A stretch of 64,000 nucleotides of DNA from Candidula unifasciata (GCA_905116865.2 CAJHNH020002467.1:22501-86500), one strand, 5' to 3'. Shown: positions 46,546 through 57,776, counted from the first letter of the stretch. Notes: generated by a model not told the origin, from the sequence alone. Translations and numbers: made by a program.

Positions 46546-46780
46546 AAGGTTAGGTTGTTTATCCTTTACAGGACGTTGCAGAACCGCCCCTAACAGCCCC
46601 TGGCTGTTGTGTGGTTTTTCTAGGCAAATTCATGTCCAGTAGTTTGCCTTTGCTTTCTAGACGGTCAGCTTTCTTGATACCACTGTCGAAACCAACGCAA
46701 GGACCATGGACCGCAGCTGGGATCGAACCCGGCATCCCGGCATTACGAAGCCTTCGCATCGACTTAGCCACAGAGCCGAC
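46546..46780 (-). repeat. SINE family B with 9-bp target duplication
   Basis: A complete copy (plus: TTACAGGACGTTGCAGAACC to GACTTAGCCACAGAGCCGAC). CCTTTTGGA lies directly on each side (46537-46545 and 46781-46789), a target-site duplication that shows insertion by retrotransposition into the LINE. Confidence 0.9.
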
Positions 46781-46894
46781 CCTTTTGGACAGACAATATC
46801 AAATTTTATATTTCCTTTATCTTTACGCTGTTCGAAAGAAGGTCTGGTCTAGCCACTTACTGTGAATTCTTTTTGCGATTTGCACCTTGCATGG

Positions 46895-47055
46895 TATAAT
46901 TGGCATCACGCCTGTCCAGTGCGGGGTCGGTCGTGCTAACCGGCCTGTCTGCCAGATAATCTGCACGTTGATTGCCTGGAACACCCGCATAACTCGGCAC
47001 AACGATAACGGTTACATGCGTTTTTCGTGATGCATTTAATGAGATAATCTATTCC
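46895..47055 (-). pseudogene. LINE RNase H remnant
   Basis: The minus strand reads VIVVPSYAGVPGNQRADYLA followed by DRPVSTTDP. This is the VPxHxGIxGNExADxLA motif near the end of the RNase H domain carried by some LINEs. The upstream part of the domain is lost. The related piece at 8505-8770 shares the same continuation. Confidence 0.6.
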
Positions 47056-47065
47056 TTGTTGATTC

Positions 47066-47965
47066 GGTCGGTCCCCTTTTCTTTACCTTTGTGCTATTTT
47101 TTTCTTTCCAACTGTCCCGCCCGATTGATCTCAATTTTATTTCTTTGAAACAACGAATGTTTATTAGACAATCCTCCTTGATGGTTCCTTTCAAGATTCA
47201 GTATTTTCCGAAAATGTCGTTTTTAATTTTTTATAGCATTTCACTCAAAAGCCCCTATTCTCGTTTGAAACTTGATTTTTCATTTTTATAGAAACAGACT
47301 ACTCATTCTATTTTTGATTCCTTTTTCCTAGATAAGGCCGTTCAATGCATTTTTGACACCCTTTTAATTTCTGTCAAACAGTCTCCATTTTGTTAATTTT
47401 TTATTCTCAAAGTTTGTGACATTTTTTGTATCATTTTTGTTATTTTTTGGGTGACAGCCAGTTTAGTTTTACCATTTTTTTTCGTTTTCTTAAATTCAAG
47501 AAACAGATTTTGATTTCACTGTCCTTTTGGAAAAGGTTTGTTATCCTTAAGGACGTTTGCACGAACCGAACCTAACAGCCCTGGCTGTTGTGTGGTTTTC
47601 TAGGCAAATCACGTCCAGTTTTGCCTTGCCTTTCTGTCAGCTTTTTTTTATTGCTGCCCCCCCTGTCGAAACAGCACAGGACCAGGACCGCAGATTTTTC
47701 GGCATCCGGCATACGAAGCCTTCGCTTTAGCCACAAATCCTTTTTCTCAATATCAATTCTATATTTTTTATCTTTACGCTAAAGGAAGTTTTCTAGCCAC
47801 TTACTGTTTCTTTTTTTGCCCACCTTGCATGTATAATTGGCATTTGCGGGGTCGGTCGTGCTAACCGGCCTGTCTGCCAGATAATCTTCCGTGATTTACA
47901 CTCGCATCTTATGTAACGGCTATTTTTTCGTGATCTTTAATGAGATAATCTATTCTTGTTTAATT
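47066..47965. repeat. degraded tandem copy of 46022-47065
   Basis: Follows the same order as the preceding kilobase: LINE tail, SINE B (about 47535-47745), RNase H piece (47850-47960). Shared anchors include TTTATTAGACAATCCTCCTT, AATTTCTGTCAAACAGTCTC, GGGTGACAGCCAGTTTA and CGGCCTGTCTGCCAGATAAT. Between anchors, many short stretches are deleted or replaced by T runs. Confidence 0.85.
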
Positions 47966-48054
47966 GGTCCTTGGTTTGCTGGCTTTCATCTTACAGACAT
48001 CCCGTGTTGATCCCGTTTTGAGAAGAATACAAAAAAACTGATTGTTGGTCCGGA

Positions 48055-48130
48055 AGATGAAAATATCGCAGCCTAGTTGTAAACCACAACACAACGTGCA
48101 AACCTCCATTTTAAGGACAAACGCAGAAAA
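48055..48130. repeat. dispersed repeat (GTAAACCACAACACAACGTG family)
   Basis: ATATCGCAGCCTAGTTGTAA and ACCACAACACAACGTGCAAA recur several times at 58685-59045. Confidence 0.65.
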
Positions 48131-48594
48131 AGAAAAGATTATCTAATATTCATAAAAATGTGGGTTTGCCATAATAATCGTGGTCTGGTTTTGGTCTCGT
48201 TATAATATTTCTAGGCTTTTATGAAATTGGGTGACCAATTTGGTTAAGAACATTACAACTGTTTGTTCCGGGAATAAAAAGGGAGGGGTAAGGGGGGTCA
48301 TTAACTTGTCGATGTAAATTTCTATTCTCTGTAATTTTCAAAATTACATGTGAATCATCTTTTTCTGTATATTTATGTGTAAACATTTTCGTTTTTAGTT
48401 TACCCATTATTTCGCGATCGTGTTTCGTGCCATCCAGTTAGCCTCTCTTATGTTGCTTATTGATTCTTCTCCGATGTTCAGTTCTGGTTGGTCTTCTTGT
48501 GCGAATTTATTTTCGGTACAAACGTGTACGATGTGAAAAAAAAAAATGAAATGTCCACGACCTATTCTAAATATAACTACAAGAAAAAAAAAGA

Positions 48595-48830
48595 GGACAG
48601 GAGGAAGAGGAGGAGAAGAAGAAGAAGAAGAAGAAGAAGAAGAAGAAGAAGAAGAAGAAGAAGAAGAAGAAGAAGAAGCAGAAGAAGAAGAAGAAGAAGA
48701 AGAAGAAGAAGAAGAAGAAGAAGAAGAAGAAGAAGAAGAAGAAGAAGAAGAAGAAGAAAAAGAAGAAGAGAAGAAGGAGAAAAATAATAATAAGAAGAAA
48801 AATAAGAAGAAGAAGAAGAAAATGTGTGTA
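48595..48830. repeat. GAA array, about 235 bp
   Basis: GGA/AGG start, then nearly pure GAA with one GCA interruption, ending in AATAAG variants. The upstream flank (TGTCCACGACCTATTCTAAA) is not family E, so it had a different origin or a lost flank. Confidence 0.97.
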
Positions 48831-49035
48831 GCAATGGGCAATGAGAATGATACACTGTTGTCCCAAGGTTATATTTATTTGACACCTTTCATATGACGGA
48901 TTCTATAAGTGGGAATTTATATTTACTGTCACGCTGACGAGTTAAATTTCTCACTGGACTGATTTGTCTTTCTCACTTGGTATAAGAGGACAATTGCTGG
49001 CCACACACGAAGGACGTGGTTTGTTAAAAGGAAAC

Positions 49036-49225
49036 AGTAAAGGACCCTTCTCTTTACGCTTTCATGCACACTGGCCATATAGGGATAGACCTATATTTTA
49101 AAGCATCATCAGCAGTTCTTGGGTGATGTGGTCAGCGTCTTTACTTCCCATGATTTTTTACCTGGTGCTCAATTAAAGTCGTGTCGACCTCGGAGCCAAG
49201 GCATAAGTGAAGTCGATTTTTCTTC
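49036..49225 (-). repeat. SINE family A, 3' two thirds
   Basis: Plus-strand TAAAGGACCCTTCTCTTTAC, GGGTGATGTGGTCAGCGTCT and GTCGTGTCGACCTCGGAGCC. The tRNA-like head is absent. Confidence 0.8.
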
Positions 49226-49229
49226 AGTA

Positions 49230-50358
49230 ACACTTTTTGTATCCAGTGAATCAAGCCAAAATGTAAATATTGATGTAACATTTCTAAAACGTGTGAAAAC
49301 GTCGCACGTGGTATCAAAAGTACAATTTTACTAGGCAAAGGTCAAATAATACTGTGATAGGCTCGAGAACGCCAAAAACTGCTGTAGAGCACATTGCCGA
49401 ATTTGGTTTGTTTGGCCGATACCTTCATTTTGTCTGGTTTACGACAGCTGAAAAGTTTAGCCAGATCACTCGCTATTTGGCTCTTATTTGGCTTCCGGAC
49501 CGACCCTACGAGAGACCTACCCAGCTGTTGTGGCTCTGCACATTGGGCTAGACAGCGTGGCTATGGGCGACTGCAGGGAGGGGAGGGGGGAACGGTTCCC
49601 TGGCTGGTTTCACGGTAGGTTTCATTTGCTTATGTGGTGTTAGATCTTCGCTAGAGGTGGTTTAATGGCAGGATAACTGATTTGTTGGTCTTGTGGCATT
49701 ATGAAGCTTAACGTACATGTTAAATATGTTTCGGTGTTTTGCTATTGTGAGGTAATCTCGCTGCACGGTATGTTTAATCGCTTAGTGGTGATGGGTTTAA
49801 TGTAGTTATCTCAGTTTATTTGTTACTGCTTATCTAGACTGTTCACAGAAGATCTCTTGTCTGGGTTAGAATATTTTTGTTTCTAGTCCCCGATTAACGA
49901 ACTATTTTCCTTTATTTTTATCTTGGTACTTCAGGCTTTTCGCTTCTAGTACAATACCAACTTCGGCAGCCCTACACATATAGGATAGAACTCAACAGGC
50001 TGAAGTCGATCCTCTCGACTAACTTTAACAGAACAAGGTGTGGCTATCACTTCTGTTGTATTCGAACTTAGTATTCACGAGGTAACTCCCTGAATGTGTG
50101 CATTATGTAAAAACAAGGACACTCTTCCGAATACCGGTCCAAAATCATTCACTGTGAAAAACATCCCTTTGAGAGCCTCAAGAGGTTATGTAGTAAAAAC
50201 ATTTAGGCCATTTATCATCAGTGTTCACAGCTGCCATTATTGCTCCATGGATGAGAATGTTTAGACGTTAAGCTAAGCTCCGAGGGTAGAAATAGTTTTG
50301 GATCCATTGAAGCGGTTTGGGGGAGGAATAGATTTTAATCCATTCTAACATTGCCCGT
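49230..50358. other. stretch without recognised gene
   Basis: Small open frames only (for example 49354-49551). No motif recognised. Confidence 0.5.
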
Positions 50359-50359
50359 C

Positions 50360-50530
50360 ACTCGCCTTGTGGGTTCCAGAGCCACATGTTTGAGGGGGAA
50401 GAAAAGAAAGAATAGATCCACTGCCACCTAAAAAACATTTTGTAAAAGGCGACTAACCAGTACTTTGTTGAAATTAGATGCGTTGGAGCGAAAATCGCAA
50501 ATATCGTAGCCTAACAGTAACTGTCAGTCC
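50360..50530 (+). repeat. dispersed family E, 5' part
   Basis: CTTGTGGGTTCCAGAGCCAC, GAAAGAATAGATCCACTGCC and AAAGGCGACTAACCAGTACT match 19128-19350. Confidence 0.5.
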
Positions 50531-50559
50531 TTCAGGATGGACATGACGGTAGACAAGAG

Positions 50560-50835
50560 TACAACAGTCTGAATTTACGAGAATTCAAGTATCTAGGAAG
50601 CATAATTAGGGAAGATGGCAGACTGAATAGAGATAGAAGCCAGGTTAAAGAAGGCAAATGCTTTCACCTACCATTTAGCCCCACTGCTCAGACACCCAAA
50701 TGTCTCCCTTCCAGCAAAACAGCAAATGAATAATAGCATCTTTATCCCTACTTTATGCTACCAGTGCCAATCATGGACATTGAGTGGGACCCTAGAACTG
50801 AAAATAATTACACGTAAAATGCCCTGTCAACAACA
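50560..50835 (+). pseudogene. LINE post-RT fragment
   Basis: The plus strand reads SLNLREFKYLGSIIREDGRL, a shift, then KKANAFTYHLAPLLRHPNVS, PAKQQMNNSIFIPTLCYQCQ and SWTLSG. The YLGSxIxxDG block followed by K(I/A)xxF...L.PLL and YGxExWTL is the region after the reverse transcriptase in invertebrate LINEs. A frame break and the missing RT domain show it is dead. A 43-bp minisatellite begins about 20 bases downstream. Confidence 0.7.
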
Positions 50836-50857
50836 CAAAAAGATACTTCTTCTTTCT

Positions 50858-51745
50858 CCTTCTGTCGTCTCACTGATACCAGGCTGCAGCCCAGTGTCGT
50901 CACTTTGTCGTCTCACTGATACCAGGCTGCAGCCCAGTGTCGTCACTTTGTCGTCGCACTGATACCAGGCTGCAGCCCAGTGTCGTCACTTTGTCGTCTC
51001 ACTGATACCAGGCTGCAGCCCAGTGTCGTCACTTTGTCGTCTCACTGATACCAGGCTGCAGCCCAGTGTCGTCATTTTGTCGTCTCACTGATACCAGGCT
51101 GTAGCCCAGTGTCGTGGTTTTGTCGTCTCACTGATACCAGGTTGTAGCCCAGTGTCGTGGTTTTGTCGTCTCTCTTATACCAGGCTGTAGCCCAGTGTCG
51201 TGGTTTTGTTCTCTCACTGATACCAGACTGTAGCCCAGTGTCTTGGTTTTGTCTTTTGTCGTCTCACTGATACCAGGTTGTAGCCCAGTGTCGTGGTTTT
51301 GTCGTCTCACTGATACCAGGCTATAGCCCAGTGTCGTGGTTTTGTCGTCTCACTGATACCAGGTTGTAGCCTAGTGTCGTGATTATGTCGTCTCATTGAT
51401 TCCAGGTTGTAGCCCAGTGTTGTGGTTTTGTCGTCTCACTGATACCAGGTTGTAACCCAGTGTGGTCATTTTGTCCTCTCACTGATACCAGATTGTAGCC
51501 CAGTGTCGTGGTTTTGTCGTCTCTCTGATACCAGGCTGTAGCCCAGTGTCGTGGTTTTGTTCTCTCACTGATACCAGACTGTAGCCCAGTGTCTTGGTTT
51601 TGTCTTTTGCTCTCTCACTGATACCAGATTGTAGCCCAGTGTCGTGGTTTTGTCTTTTGTTCTCTCACTGATACCAGATTGTAGCCCAGTGTCGTGGTTT
51701 TGTCGTCTCACTGATACCAGGTTGTAACCCAGTGTCGTAGTTTTC
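50858..51745. repeat. 43-bp minisatellite, about 20 copies
   Basis: Unit: CGTCTCACTGATACCAGG, C/TTGC/TAGCCCAGTGTCGT, then CACTTTGT or GGTTTTGT. The first six copies have the CACTTTGT end and are nearly identical. The later copies have GGTTTTGT and occasional TCTTTTGT insertions. Confidence 0.97.
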
Positions 51746-51749
51746 TGTA

Positions 51750-52330
51750 TTTGTCTTGCGCTTCTCGGATGGCTTGAGTGATGAAATTGTTCATCTTTAC
51801 GCAGGTTTCAGCTACACTATTTATCCATATCTTCATTGGTCTTCCTGTCGCTTTCCTCCCAGATATACTACTCTAAAAAGTCTTATATGAATACCAGTAT
51901 TTTAAGGATAGTCGGAAAATGACCATGTTTGAAATCTACAATTAAATTTACATGTTTTACCACCCCCTACCCTTTCCCACCCGACCCCCTTCCCCACACA
52001 AAAAATATTCACATCTCATTACAAACAATCCCTACAAACAGGCTTGGAAACATATCACCACTAACTACAACTGACACCTCCCACCGCCACAAGACAATCA
52101 GACTGGGCGATCTTCAAACCTTAGAAGTTTTAGAATATTCTCGAATTTGGCTTCACATATGTTTAAAAAAATTAAGTATGTCCACACTGATTTGCAAAAT
52201 GTCCGTTTTGATGTGAAAAGCATCCAGTTTTATTTAAAAGAACTCCAGTTTGGTTTGAAAATCATTTTAGGATGTTTGAAAAGTATCCATTAATGATACA
52301 TTTAATTAAATAAAATTTCTCTGTGAAAGA
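51750..52330. other. stretch without recognised gene
   Basis: A weak TCCAGTTT / TTTGAAAA repetition near 52205-52290. No gene recognised. Confidence 0.5.
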
Positions 52331-52334
52331 TGAC

Positions 52335-52415
52335 TGTTTGGCAGAACCGAATGTTATACGGGCCTGCTTGCCCAATTTGTGACCCTTTGAAAGCAAAGTG
52401 TGTTTGTTCCTCAGT
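52335..52415 (+). repeat. SINE family C, 3' end
   Basis: GAACCGAATGTTATACGGGC, CTGCTTGCCCAATTTGTGAC, CCTTTGAAAGCAAAGTGTG and TTTGTTCC. Confidence 0.65.
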
Positions 52416-52744
52416 TCTCCTGTTACGGAAAACATTTGCTGGCAGCAACATGTGAGTCTAAGCGTGGCTTGTGGCAGAGTCTGCAAGATATGATTATGTT
52501 TGACAATCTTCATTCATGTTTCCTCTCTCAAGTCAGCTCACATCTGCTTAACCGGTCGTCTCAAGATATTACTGTCAGTTTGGGAAATCTCCGATTTGCC
52601 GTCTGCCTGCGCAGCAGCTTTGATAACAATTTGTCTCGTGACGGTAAAGGTGTCAGTTGTTGTAGTTGGTGGTGATATGTTTTGCCGCCTGTTCCTGATG
52701 AATCCTGTTTGTAGAGCGCTGTCAATTTTTGTCAGTTTTAACTA

Positions 52745-53149
52745 AGATAATGCCAAAGTAAATTTTTCTAAAATATGTCTGTTTAAAACAGTATAATTAT
52801 CTTAAATTGTCTGTTTAACTTAGTAACTTTTTAAAATGTGTGCTTTTTTGAGTTTACTTTCCTAATTTATTATATGTATCAAATAATGCCTGTTTAAGTT
52901 AAAATGTGTCTTAAATATGTATGTTTAGATTTGTCTTAGCTATGTTTGTTTTTGTCCAAAATATTTCAGTTTAATTTAGTATCTTTATCTAATATATGTA
53001 TGTTTAATTAAATATATTCGTCTAAAATATGTATGTTTAGTTAAGTAAAGTGGTGGAATGTATATGTTTGCTTGGTATATTTGTCTAAAATATGTCATTT
53101 AAGTTAGGAGGTGTGTCCTAAAACATATCTGTTTAATTTAGTATATTTG

Positions 53150-53217
<68 letters not shown>

Positions 53218-53345
53218 GTTCAATTTAATATATTTGTTAAAATCTATATGTTTAATTTAGCATATTTGTGCAAAATCTGAATATTTAATTAAGTATATTG
53301 TCTAAAATATATCTGTTTAATTTAGTATTTTTGTCTTTAATAGTA
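52745..53345. repeat. AT-rich degenerate tandem repeat
   Basis: Recurring TTTGTCTAAAATATGTxTGT followed by TTAATTTAGTATA, with a unit of about 38-48 bases, poorly conserved. A TA microsatellite sits inside it at 53154-53215. Confidence 0.75.
53154..53215. repeat. TA microsatellite
   Basis: About 31 TA units inside the AT-rich repeat. Confidence 0.95.
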
Positions 53346-53609
53346 GGCGCCCGAACTTGAGATAGCGACAGGTGTTAGGTCAGTCTTTTAGGCAAGTTAA
53401 GAAATGGTTAGTGGCAAGATGAGTCGTTACATTTAAATCCCACAGTCAGTCTTTCAGACACGCAGTCGAGAAGAGAAAACAGTTAGTCAGACATAAAAAT
53501 AGTTATCAAGAAAATCAGAATTAACGGGGACACTGGGTCTTTCAGACAATTGAATAATTAGGCGTATAATCACATAATCCTTCGGTCACTCCAACTCTCA
53601 ATCATGCAG

Positions 53610-53847
53610 TTAATGTTAGTTGCGTATCCTTTACAGGACGTTGCAGAACCAACCCCAGCAGCCTCTGGCAGTTCTGTGGTTTCTCTAGGCAAATTTACGT
53701 CCAGTAGTTTACCATTGCTCACTGGACGGTGGGCACCCTAATACCACTGTCGAAATCAACGCTAGGCGAATGGCCCGCAGCTAGGATCGAACCCGGCATC
53801 CCGGCATTACGAAGCGTTCGCATCGACTTAGCCACAGAGCCGACCAA
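53610..53847 (-). repeat. SINE family B, full length
   Basis: Plus-strand GTTAGTTGCGTATCCTTTAC to GGATCGAACCCGGCATCCCG and GACTTAGCCACAGAGCCGAC. It is flanked by CAATCATGCAGTTA on the left (53594-53607) and AATCATGCAGTTAGAC on the right (53848-53863), a clear target-site duplication of about 13 bases. Confidence 0.9.
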
Positions 53848-54235
53848 TCATGCAGTTAGACAGCCATTATTTATATTATTGATAGCACAGCCATGATGCA
53901 ATACACAATAAAATAACATTGTAGTTTTTCCCCCCTTATTTTTTAGAGTGTCGAAGTAGATACACGTTTCTAGTTCCTGCTCTTCTGACCACCTCGACCA
54001 AAGACACATAGTACTGTTGTAACTGTTGTACTGACCGATTCAACTACCCCTGGACTTTTCCCTCCCGTTGTTGCACGTGGATCTCACATTGTTGCCAACC
54101 CTCGGGTTCTTCACCTGCCAGTCACACCTGCGTCTCACAATTCCAATGGAAATCGTTGTTAGCCGTTAATTTCAAGAAAGCCATGTCTCACAATTCACCC
54201 GTGTGGACCTTCTGCACTTTTCTCTCTCATCATCA

Positions 54236-54290
54236 TCATCATCAGCGCCTTTACGACTGGTGTAGACGATCACGCCTCTGACGCCTGGTA
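54236..54290 (-). repeat. LINE 3' tip with ATG tail
   Basis: Plus-strand CATCATCATCATCATCAGCG followed by CTGGTGTAGACGATCACGCC and TCTGACGCC parallels the 3' end of the LINE at 15255-15305. Only about 55 bases remain. Confidence 0.6.
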
Positions 54291-54294
54291 CAAT

Positions 54295-54895
54295 TGAACT
54301 GCAAAGGGAGTTTAAAACACAACACACACATACATACAAAAAAGGGATAGGATATTGCCTACATTACGGTGTCAACTAATGTTTAACGTTATGAATACAT
54401 TTTTCAATTAACGAAATGCTGAAACAAAAATTGCACGACAAGAAGAAAAACAAGAGATAAAAGAAAAGAAATGGGCAACTCAAAGAATGAAAATAATATG
54501 CTAGTTATAGCCTCATTAGGATTCAACAAAGTTGCAACTGTGCCATGTTTCTACTTGAAATCCACCGCTCTCTAACATTCAAATACAACTCATGACATTA
54601 TATTTCTTGGTTTGCTTCTGGTCTTCGTGAAGTTCTGTTCATTATGAGCAGTTCTTTATGAGTTCCAGTTCTTAACGAGTGTCAGATCTTGTGAGTTTCA
54701 GTTCTTTACTAACTTGAGTTCTTTATGAACTTGAGTGTTTTTATGTGCTCCGGTTTTTCATGATCCCCGTGGCAGAGTTAAACCAATGAGATTAAAGGTA
54801 AAAGAACGCTATGAAATATCTTTTTTGTTTCTGATAGTTAGGGCTCGTTCACCTCGTCTTATAATATCTACAGGATCAGGTCGACCTAATTCAAA
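54295..54895. other. stretch without recognised gene
   Basis: Contains a weak repetition of GAGTTxxAGTTCTTxA around 54610-54735. Nothing else was seen. Confidence 0.5.
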
Positions 54896-54897
54896 AC

Positions 54898-56592
54898 AGC
54901 TGCTGCAGGAGTAGCACAACTCTTGATTCAAAACACGTGAAGCAGGATAAAGTCAACTGCTGATTCTACACACCTGCTTCAGGATAAAGTCAACTGTTGA
55001 TTTTATACGCCTGCTTCAGGATAAAGTCAACTGTCGATTTTATACGCCTGCTTCAGGATAAAGTCAACTGTTGATTTTATACGCCTGCTTCAGGATAAAG
55101 TCAACTGTTGCTTTTATACGCCTGCTTCAGGATAAAGTCAATTGTTGCTTTTACACACCTGCTGCAAGGATAAAGTCAACTGCTGATTCTACACACCTGC
55201 TGCAAGATAAAGTCAACTGCTGATTCTACACACCTGCTGCAGGATAAAGTCAACTGTTGATTCTACACACCTGCTGCAGGATAAAGTCAACTGTTGATTT
55301 TACACGCCTGCTGCAGGATAAAGTCAACTGCTGATTCTACACGCCTGCTGCAGGATAAAGTCAACTGCTGATTCTACACGCCTGTTGAAGGATAAAGTCA
55401 ACTGTTGATTCTACACACCTGCTGCAGGATAAAGTCAACTGTTGATTCTACACACCTGCTGCAGGATAAAGTCAACTGCTGATTCTACACACCTGCTGCA
55501 GGATAAAGTCAACTGTTGATTCTACACGCCTGTTGAAGGATAAAGTCAACTGTTGATTCTACACACCTGCTTCAGGATAAAGTCAACTGTTGATTCTACA
55601 CGCCTGCTGCAAGATAAAGTCAACTGTTGATATTATACACCTGCTGTAGAGTAAAGTCAACTGTTGATTCTAGACGCCTGCTGCAGAGTAAAGTCAACTG
55701 TTGATTTTACACACCTGCTGCAGGATAAAGTCAACTCTTGATTCTACATACCTGCTGCAGGATAATGTTTACTCTTGATTATACATACCTGCTGCAGGAT
55801 AATGTTAACTCTTCATTATACACATATGCTGCAGGATAAAGTCAACTCTTGATTCTACACACCTGCTGCAGGATAATGTCAACTCTTGATTCTATACGTC
55901 TGCTGCAGGATAAAGTCAACTCATGATTCTATACGTCTGCTGCAGGATAAAGTCAACTCTTGATTCTACACACCTGCTGCAGGATAAAGTCAACTCTTGA
56001 TTCTAAACGCCTGCTGCAGGATAATGTTTACTCTTGATTATACGTACCTGCTGCAGGATAAAGTCAACTCTTGATTCTACACGCCTGCTGCATGATAAAG
56101 TCAGCTTCATATTCTACACGCCTGCTGCAGGATGAAGTCAAATCTTGATTCTAATCACTTTGTGCTGGATAAAGTCAACTCTTGATTCTAAAAAAGCTTG
56201 CTGCAGGATAAGGGCAACTCTTGATTCTAAACACCTGCTGCAGGATAAAGTCAACTCTTGATTCTACACGCCTGCTGCAGGATAAAGTCAACTCTTGATT
56301 CTACACGCCTGCTGCATGATAAAGTCAACTCTTGATTCTACACACCTGCTGCATGATAAAGTCAACTCTTCATTCTACACACCTGCTGCATGATAAAGTC
56401 AACTCTTGATTCTATACGTCTGCTGCAGGATAAAGTCAACTCTTGATTCTACACGCCTGCTGCATGATAAAGTCAGCTTCATATTCTACACGCCTGCTGC
56501 AGGATGAAGTCAACTCTTGATTCTAAAAAAGCTTGCTGCAGGATAAGGGCAACTCTTGATTCTAAACATCTGCTGCAGGATAAAGTCAACTT
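54898..56592. repeat. 37-bp minisatellite, about 45 copies
   Basis: Unit CCTGCTGCAGGATAAAGTCA plus ACTxTTGATTCTACACG. Subtypes cluster: TTCAGG with TTTTATACG at the start, TGCAGG with CTACACAC in the middle, and CTCTTGATT late. Two late stretches (about 56090-56230 and 56450-56590) share rare variants in the same order, a recent internal duplication. Confidence 0.97.
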
Positions 56593-56599
56593 TTTGACA

Positions 56600-56628
56600 T
56601 GAGAAATTGAGAGTGAGAGAGAGAGAAA

Positions 56629-56704
<76 letters not shown>
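56600..56704. repeat. GA microsatellite
   Basis: GA repeats with a few A and G interruptions at the start, directly after the 37-bp array. Confidence 0.97.
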
Positions 56705-56705
<1 letters not shown>

Positions 56706-56971
56706 GACATGTCTCTCATAATCATATACCTGTTGTGACATCTCTCACAGAACCATACAGCTGTTGTGAAATATTTTACTCAACGTAATATTCAAAAAGA
56801 CATGCGAAATTATACGCCCCGACAACAACAGCACGTCAGCAGATACACGACCGAGATACACTCGTACTGACTGGGAAATGCAGGTGTTTGAGGGAATACA
56901 TTACCTGACTTTGCCGACCGCACAAGCCAAACTACTAAGAACACTTTCATTGGACAAGACAGACATCCCGA

Positions 56972-56975
<4 letters not shown>

Positions 56976-57062
<87 letters not shown>

Positions 57063-57215
57063 TAATGTTTGTGTGTTTGTTTGCCCCCTATAGACTCGGA
57101 AACTACTGAACCGATGTAGCTGAAATTTTCAGGATATGTTTGTTTTGACACCGGATTTTGAACCATCGTGGTTTGAAATTCAACTTGACACTGTTAGAGA
57201 TAGGTGACCACAATT
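56976..57215 (+). mobile_element. TA tract plus Helitron-like 5' block
   Basis: A TA run (56976-57059) followed by TGTTTGTTTGCCCCC, ACTCGGAAACTACTGAACCG, GAAATTTTCAGGATATGTTT and GTTAGAGATAGGTGACCA. This is the same arrangement as at 17499-17715. No 3' terminus of the Helitron type was identified for this copy. Confidence 0.45.
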
Positions 57216-57461
57216 TATGCCATAATATTCGCAACTAATATTTATAATTTTAGTGATTTCTAATTATAGCCACGTTAGTAATTGCGCATCGCCGCCGTAG
57301 TCAGAACGCAAGGCTTCCACCATTCGCCGGCGAGTTACGTGCAGCCAACGCCTTCTCTAATACATAGAGTAGGTCTAGGTACAGCAAACAAGACTATCTC
57401 TATATTTGCCACTATAACCATATTAAACACGATTTCTGTTTTTTTTTTTCAAACAACCTTC

Positions 57462-57483
57462 GATGGGGGGGGGGGGGGGGGGG
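57462..57483. repeat. G-run
   Basis: An uninterrupted G run of about 20 bases. Poly-C or poly-G runs of similar length also occur at about 22528, 44187, 58039 and 59078. Confidence 0.9.
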
Positions 57484-57707
57484 CAATCAAGGACTATCTC
57501 GACGTCGGCGCAGACAGTGACTGCGACATTAATTTCATTAACCGTGTTAGACACGTGCGATTTCTATTGTTGTGCTGTTTCATTAAAATATCTGGAGAAT
57601 CTGTCTACAAGAAAACAATTGCCTGCGGTTTTGAATTGTGTTTTAATCAGGACACAGTAGTAGGGACACACATCTCTAATAGTTAAGTTCTCTTTATCCG
57701 ATTAAGT

Positions 57708-57776
57708 GGCTGCTTGGTCGAATGGTTAGAACACTGGGTTCCTGTGCGGGAGACCTGGGTTCGAATCCGCAGTAGT
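57708..57776 (+). repeat. tRNA-like sequence (SINE head or pseudo-tRNA)
   Basis: It has a good A box (TGGTCGAATGGTTAGAAC) and an exact B box (GGTTCGAATCC) at tRNA-like spacing. The T stem does not pair (CTGGG against CCGCA) and the acceptor stem is weak, so a functional tRNA is unlikely. A T run follows. Confidence 0.55.

Noticed and set aside
54898..56592. Regular repeats resembling a CRISPR array
   Set aside because: Units are directly contiguous with no unique spacers, so this is an ordinary minisatellite.
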